Positions 59,901 to 64,000 of a DNA stretch of 64,000 nucleotides are shown in pieces. The position numbers and the translations under genes were made by a program. Position 1 is the stretch's first letter; every line of letters begins with the position of its first letter. The stretch is from Paragordius varius (Eukaryota > Nematomorpha), in the NCBI GenBank assembly GCA_964247055.1, contig OZ176052.1:2976001-3040000 (forward strand), written 5' to 3'. The notes beneath the pieces were generated by a model, which made no database searches, had not been told where the DNA came from, and saw nothing but the letters and a program-made list of their open reading frames with translations.

Positions 59901-62623
59901 ACGGATTATACGGACAAATTTTTTTTCAAAAGACAACCAATTTTTTCTAACCTTAATTTATCCTAAAAAAATCATTTAATTACAATAATTTATGATTTAC
60001 CAATATACATCTTTTTTATATAATATTTAGTTTAAAACAAAAACAATAAATTATAAATAAAATAATCAAGATTTAAAAAGTATGGTTGTCAAGAAAAAAA
60101 TATTTGTCTCTATATTTTTACGATTTTCCCTATAATTTCAATTTTTACTGTAAGAATGATGAGTTATATTATCCCGAAAATACATAATTTATTTTTAGGG
60201 TGAATTTGAATTATAAATGGTATATAAGATTTGTAATGGGTTATATATTATAGGATATTTACCTTTAAGCAAACAACGTTTTAAAAATGACAAAAACTGT
60301 AAAAAAAATATAAAAACCAACCTTTTAGTGCTGTTTGAGAAAGGCGAAAAATTTTGGGCTTCCAAATTGAGTAGCTGTGGTTTAAAAGTTTTATTACGTA
60401 AAACATTAAATTTATTTTTTCCCACATCATCTATTGGACCGTCTAAAAATAAAATAAATGTTAAATATATAAATGGAGATTTCCCAATTTTCTCTATTTG
60501 TATTATAGTTTATCAATTATTTTTTTTATTAACATTTTTTTCAAAAAATAGGAATTTTTTTATATAATAGGTATAAATACCCATATCACATATTAAGGTC
60601 ATATCGGAATCATTCTTATTTTCTGCAAGATTTTTTTGCTTTTCATCATTTTGGGGGTTAATATAAAGATTGGTCCTACATGGCAACAGTTTATTAGGTT
60701 TATTTCTCAGAGTTTTGTAAGGTTGTGATGATTTAACATCTTTTATATTTTCCAATGTTGTTAAATCCATATTACTAAATATGGGAAGTAAAAATATGGT
60801 ATATATATATATATATATATATATAATTATTTAACTAAAAAATCTTTATTCTATTGATTATCAATAACGAAAAAAAAATAACCAATAAGTAGGATTTACC
60901 ATATATTTTTTCGTTTAATAAATCAAACAATTGTTTAAAATCCTCAATTCATTTATGAAACTAAAACTTAATCTACATTTTTTTATAAAACATAATAATT
61001 TATCATATAACAAAGACAAAGCCCATTTTATTAATAATTTTTAAAAAAACATATCCAATGAAAAAAATATAAATTAATTTTTAACAGTAATACTGATCTA
61101 AATATGAAACATAAATCAATTTAAACCTGTCATCATCCATTTTATGGGGTGAATCCATATGGAATTTCGAATTGGCATTAATATTAGTAGACATGGTGCG
61201 TGGATTAAAAGATCGAATTCTTTTAACTTTGGCATTTATGGCATTAGCACCCATACTTTTAACAAAAGTTTGTTCATTTAGGATTGCGTCTCTATTGATG
61301 TCGCTATATGTGATAAAATGAAAGAATACGGCAAAAAAAGTTTAAAAATTATATAATGATATTTTTTTGTTAAAATACGTCATAACGAAATAGCATGAAA
61401 ACTTAATAAATGAGACTATCAATATATTTACCTATATTTTTCTAGCTAATCTACATTACAGTGTGCATTTCAATGGTTGCTTATTTCACACTATAGTAGG
61501 GCATTTTTCAACACATTAGTGTATGGAAAAAAACAACACAATGTTGAATTAACAATTATTTCCTTTCTTTTTCCATACACTACTGTATTGCAAATTAGCC
61601 TACTATAGTGTTAAATAAGCAACCATTAAAATGCATACTGTATATGAACTAGGTAAGGACTATAACCCAGTGAATATATTTTTGTTTATAATGGGTCTTT
61701 TATATTGGTAACAAAAAATTAAGCGCCTATAAAATATTTTGTTTTATCTTGCCTAAATGATGTGTATAATTAGTAGCGGGTAAATTCATACTTTGGGAGA
61801 AAAAAACAATTTAGAGCACCCATATAATTAATTAATTGACCTGCTTACTTAATGTTATGCACTTATAAAAATCAATTTCTCAAATTTTCTGAGATGGCAT
61901 CAACAGGACCTTTTCTAAATATCATTATTTGTTTTTGTTAGAAAATAACGTTATTACAGTTTAATTGTTTATAACCTTAAGTTAAATTATTATTATTATT
62001 TAAATGGATAATTTATTTGGACTTAATTGACATTATATTTAAAACAAATAGTATTTTTTTTAATTAATTGCCAATTATCCTTTTAAAAATATATATACAC
62101 CTGTACAACCACAATGCGTTAGTTATAAAACGAATTCCATTAAATTATATTTTAATTATTTCAAATTTAATATTGAGTATTAAATAGTTAAACATTATTA
62201 TATACCATTCTATAATATTTTGAAAACTCTAGGGTGTGATTTAAATTTTACAATTTTGTAAAGCATTTGAAATTTAGAAAAAAACGGTTTAAAAATTTTA
62301 AATGTATAAAACTAACATTTTATTAATTGATAATAACCTGGTAAAACATAATTATTACGATATAAATACAGCCAAAATACAAGCGTTTTATACTATAAAA
62401 TATAAGAATTTTACTCTTTTGACTGGGTATTATCAATATCTTGATTAATCAAATGTTTAATTGCATTTTGTCGAATATTATTGGCTTGAATCAAACTAGT
62501 AGCTTTGTGAATTCTACCAAATCCACGTGGCTTAAGGGTAGGGTTTTGATTAGCCTTTGTCGTATTTAATTCATCATCGATTGAATCAGTATATTTATTT
62601 CTATACGGTAGTAAAAATTGGAA
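56953..62623 (-). CDS. Unrecognised low-complexity protein, last seven exons
   Basis: Minus-strand exons: 62623-62415, 61303-61127, 60774-60581, 60442-60322, 59667-59537, 58322-58032, 57752-56953 (stop TAG). Frame holds at six junctions (phases 2, 2, 1, 2, 1, 1), giving 640 residues plus whatever lies further right. I do not recognise the protein. It is polar and Asn/Ser/Thr-rich with basic patches (RSRKSVRIS, IRKRRRKPLT) that could serve as nuclear signals. It ends in a likely helical tail, VCRDIRELITTDYLRREKLI to MSLVLSK. Segments such as TPRPLTRTKSFVLSQ resemble phosphorylation-prone linkers. There are no membrane segments and no catalytic motif. If the first donor at 62414 were not used, the frame would stop at 62411; the good fit of the next exon argues against that. 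Introns carry elements A3, B3 with D3, and C3. The 5' end is not located. Confidence 0.75.
58677..59250. mobile_element. Family A element, copy A3 (inverted, left end missing)
   Basis: It starts within the terminal repeat at CTTCAAGAGTGTCCTTGAAC and runs through about four 21-bp units (AAGTTGGTCCTTGAACATTT). The core reads as the reverse complement of A1 and A2. It ends CTTGAAGTGCATATGGTATA. The outermost TATACCATTTGCA of the left end is lost or replaced by GGGGGG. It lies in an intron of the unrecognised gene. Confidence 0.8.
59727..60222. mobile_element. Family B element, copy B3, interrupted by D3
   Basis: The left end is CATCTACAGTTAATATCACC with one or two 21-bp-type units. The core has ATTACCTATATTTTTTTATA, then the D3 insertion (59885-60152), then GATGAGTTATATTATCCCGA and the right end AGGGTGAATTTGAATTATAA followed by ATGGTATA. 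Removing D3 restores the order seen in B1 and B2. It is in the intron between exons 59667-59537 and 60442-60322 of the unrecognised gene. Confidence 0.78.
59885..60152. mobile_element. Family D MITE, copy D3, nested in B3
   Basis: It begins TATAGTAAAAGATTATACGG and ends TATAATTTCAATTTTTACTG next to TA. Inner blocks AAAGACAACC and AAAGTATGGTTGTC match D1 and D2. Nesting shows this copy moved after the B element was in place. Confidence 0.78.
60799..60826. repeat. TA microsatellite in intron of unrecognised gene
   Basis: About 13 TA/AT units, about 25 bases upstream (gene sense) of the exon starting at 60774. Confidence 0.75.
61459..61640. mobile_element. Family C long-inverted-repeat MITE, copy C3 (best copy)
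   Basis: 182 bp with ends CAGTGTGCATTTCAATGGTT and AACCATTAAAATGCATACTG and TA on both sides. The arms extend about 70 bp (TTATTTCACACTATAGTAGG against CCTACTATAGTGTTAAATAA), leaving a short centre, so the whole element is almost one palindrome. CAGT ends and TA flanks suggest a Tc1/mariner-type non-autonomous element. It lies in the intron between the first two visible exons of the unrecognised gene. Confidence 0.85.
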
Positions 62624-63234
62624 CTATGAAAATAAAAAAAATAAAAGACAACGAACGATTCATTTACATTGTCTTGCATATACTTGTTTAAACCTTGAAT
62701 TTTCCCTTATAAACTATAAATATACTTGAGTGTGACTAATATTATATTTTACAGTATGCATTTTAATGTCTGTTAAGTAATTTTATTGCCTGCCAAATAA
62801 CATAAGTGGTTTATCAAAAGCGTAAAATACTGACCCACGAAATTATTTCGTAGTACACATATGAAAGAAGATTGACGTGAAAATTAACATAGGCTTTAAT
62901 TTGATGGATATTTTGTAATGTTAAATTTTGGGAATATTATAGCAATTTATGTTAACATTTGTAATATTGTTGTTACGTATTTAGATGCGGAATTTTGTGG
63001 GTTTTTATCTTTGATAAATTAATAAATAGTAAAATACGTATTTTAAGATATTTTATGTTAATTATTCCTAAATTTAATAATAAATATTTTTCAACATGCT
63101 AAATACCTGTATTAATTAATCTTGGTATCATAATATTATATAGTTGTTATTACTAATTAAAAAAACACAGGTAAATATATATTTGTGAAAATTTAAGTAG
63201 ATTTTTGTCTTTTATGTTTTGCATTATTTTTATC
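62624..63234. other. Sequence right of the last called exon, with family C end fragment
   Basis: No gene is supported; it is either intron or 5' flank of the minus-strand gene. ACAGTATGCATTTTAATGTC at about 62752 matches one end of family C, but no second arm follows, so it is a fragment. Confidence 0.4.
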
Positions 63235-63680
63235 AGGTAAAAATTGCGGTTTTTAATAAATTTCCTAAAAATTAAGTTTTTTTTTGTTTTTTAGGTTTTG
63301 CATTGTTAATTGAAATTAATTACTACATATTTTGGACATTATAATAAATAGAGGTAAAAATTGCGGTTTTTAACAAATTTCAAATGTAACATTTTTTGTA
63401 TCTTGTATCATTGTTATTTAATTAATTACTAAATATTTTGGACATTTAAAAAACTTGTGTAAATTGCGGTTTTTATTAAATTAGTAAATTTTATTTTTTG
63501 TTCAACCTTGCTAATTTATTTATCACTATATATTTGTGATACATTGATATATACAGGTAAAAATTACTATGACTTGCGGTTTTTTGAATTTTTTAAAATA
63601 TTTTTTTTACATTGATAACTTATATAATAAATATAGTTAACATATCTGAGTAGGTAAAAATGCATATTACGGTTTTATGT
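63235..63680 (+). repeat. Degenerate tandem repeat, unit about 95-118 bp
   Basis: AGGTAAAAATTGCGGTTTTT or a variant recurs at about 63235, 63352, 63458, 63555 and 63651, each followed by T-rich sequence. ACTACATATTTTGGACATT and ACTAAATATTTTGGACATT precede two of the units. Spacing shrinks from about 118 to 96 bases. The copies have diverged, with small insertions splitting the motif in the last two. Function and class are unknown. Confidence 0.65.
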
Positions 63681-63869
63681 TTGACATTTTATTTTCCATC
63701 AACTATTTATATTTTAACAAACAACTTATGTCACCAATGATTGAAAATAAGATCAAGAAATATAAAACATCTTTTAAAGTACTGAATATCGCCAAATATA
63801 AATAAATTTATTTAAATTATAAATGTATAATTATACAAAATATTCATATTATGTTTGAAATTAACATTC

Positions 63870-63989
63870 TTCTTATTGTTATTAATACAGGTAATTTGTT
63901 TATATAATTGATGTACGATGCGGTGTGCGTTCATGATGATCATATGGATGGAAGAATAGTATAAGATGTAGATAATCCTGAAAATTTTA
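63870..63989 (-). other. Possible exon at the right edge (weak)
   Basis: On the minus strand an acceptor-like TTTTCAG is followed by about 100 bases of sequence less A+T-rich than its surroundings (ATGATCATCATGAACGCACA), with a possible donor GTACAT after CGCATC. In one frame this would join in phase 0 to the exon at 62623. No protein similarity supports it, so it is recorded only as a candidate. Confidence 0.2.
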
Positions 63990-64000
63990 ATCACCATCAT

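Overview
The window is a stretch of nuclear DNA from an animal with a very A+T-rich genome (by eye roughly three quarters A+T). The evidence is spliced genes with GT-AG introns, animal regulators (a FoxA fork head factor, CDK8, a seven-helix receptor, exportin-1), AATAAA-type signals, an RTE-type LINE, a tRNA-like SINE and many small inverted-repeat elements. Long Asn/Gln-rich insertions in ordinary proteins fit this base composition. A flatworm or another A+T-rich invertebrate is my best guess, but nothing here fixes the phylum.

Layout. 1-7944: the 3' part of exportin-1 (XPO1, + strand, nine exons), its introns loaded with small elements. 10365-12657: a 5'-truncated RTE-like LINE on the minus strand with an open reverse transcriptase frame. 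14572-21495: a two-exon class A receptor (+, 971 aa) with a 4 kb intron holding a SINE-like unit. 25715-26085: a tiny PSMD9 gene (-) with two 22-bp introns and no PDZ domain. 28534-34604: complete DDX51 (-, eight exons, 629 aa), head to head across 198 bp with CDK8 (+, 34803-42134, twelve exons, 750 aa). 48009-51449: a FoxA gene in one open frame of 1146 codons. 56953-62623: the last seven exons of an unrecognised low-complexity protein gene (-, at least 640 aa) that may start beyond the right edge. Every exon chain was built by hand, and each keeps frame across all its junctions.

Between and inside the genes lie several families of non-coding elements that I defined by comparing copies within the window. 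Families A and B share the end TATACCATTT and carry subterminal arrays of 21-bp units in inverted orientation. Families C, D and T have inverted ends closing in CAGT or CAGTA next to TA. A hAT-like family has CAGGGGTGTCC ends. Repeats E and F lack clear ends. Two nestings are visible: D inside B, and C inside the hAT-like copy.

Functionally the host genes are a housekeeping and regulatory mix: nuclear export, ribosome biogenesis (DDX51), the Mediator kinase module (CDK8), proteasome assembly (PSMD9), endodermal or pharyngeal transcription control (FoxA) and a membrane receptor. They form no operon or dedicated system. The least ordinary items are the A/B element group with its minisatellite-like ends and the miniature PSMD9 gene with 22-bp introns.
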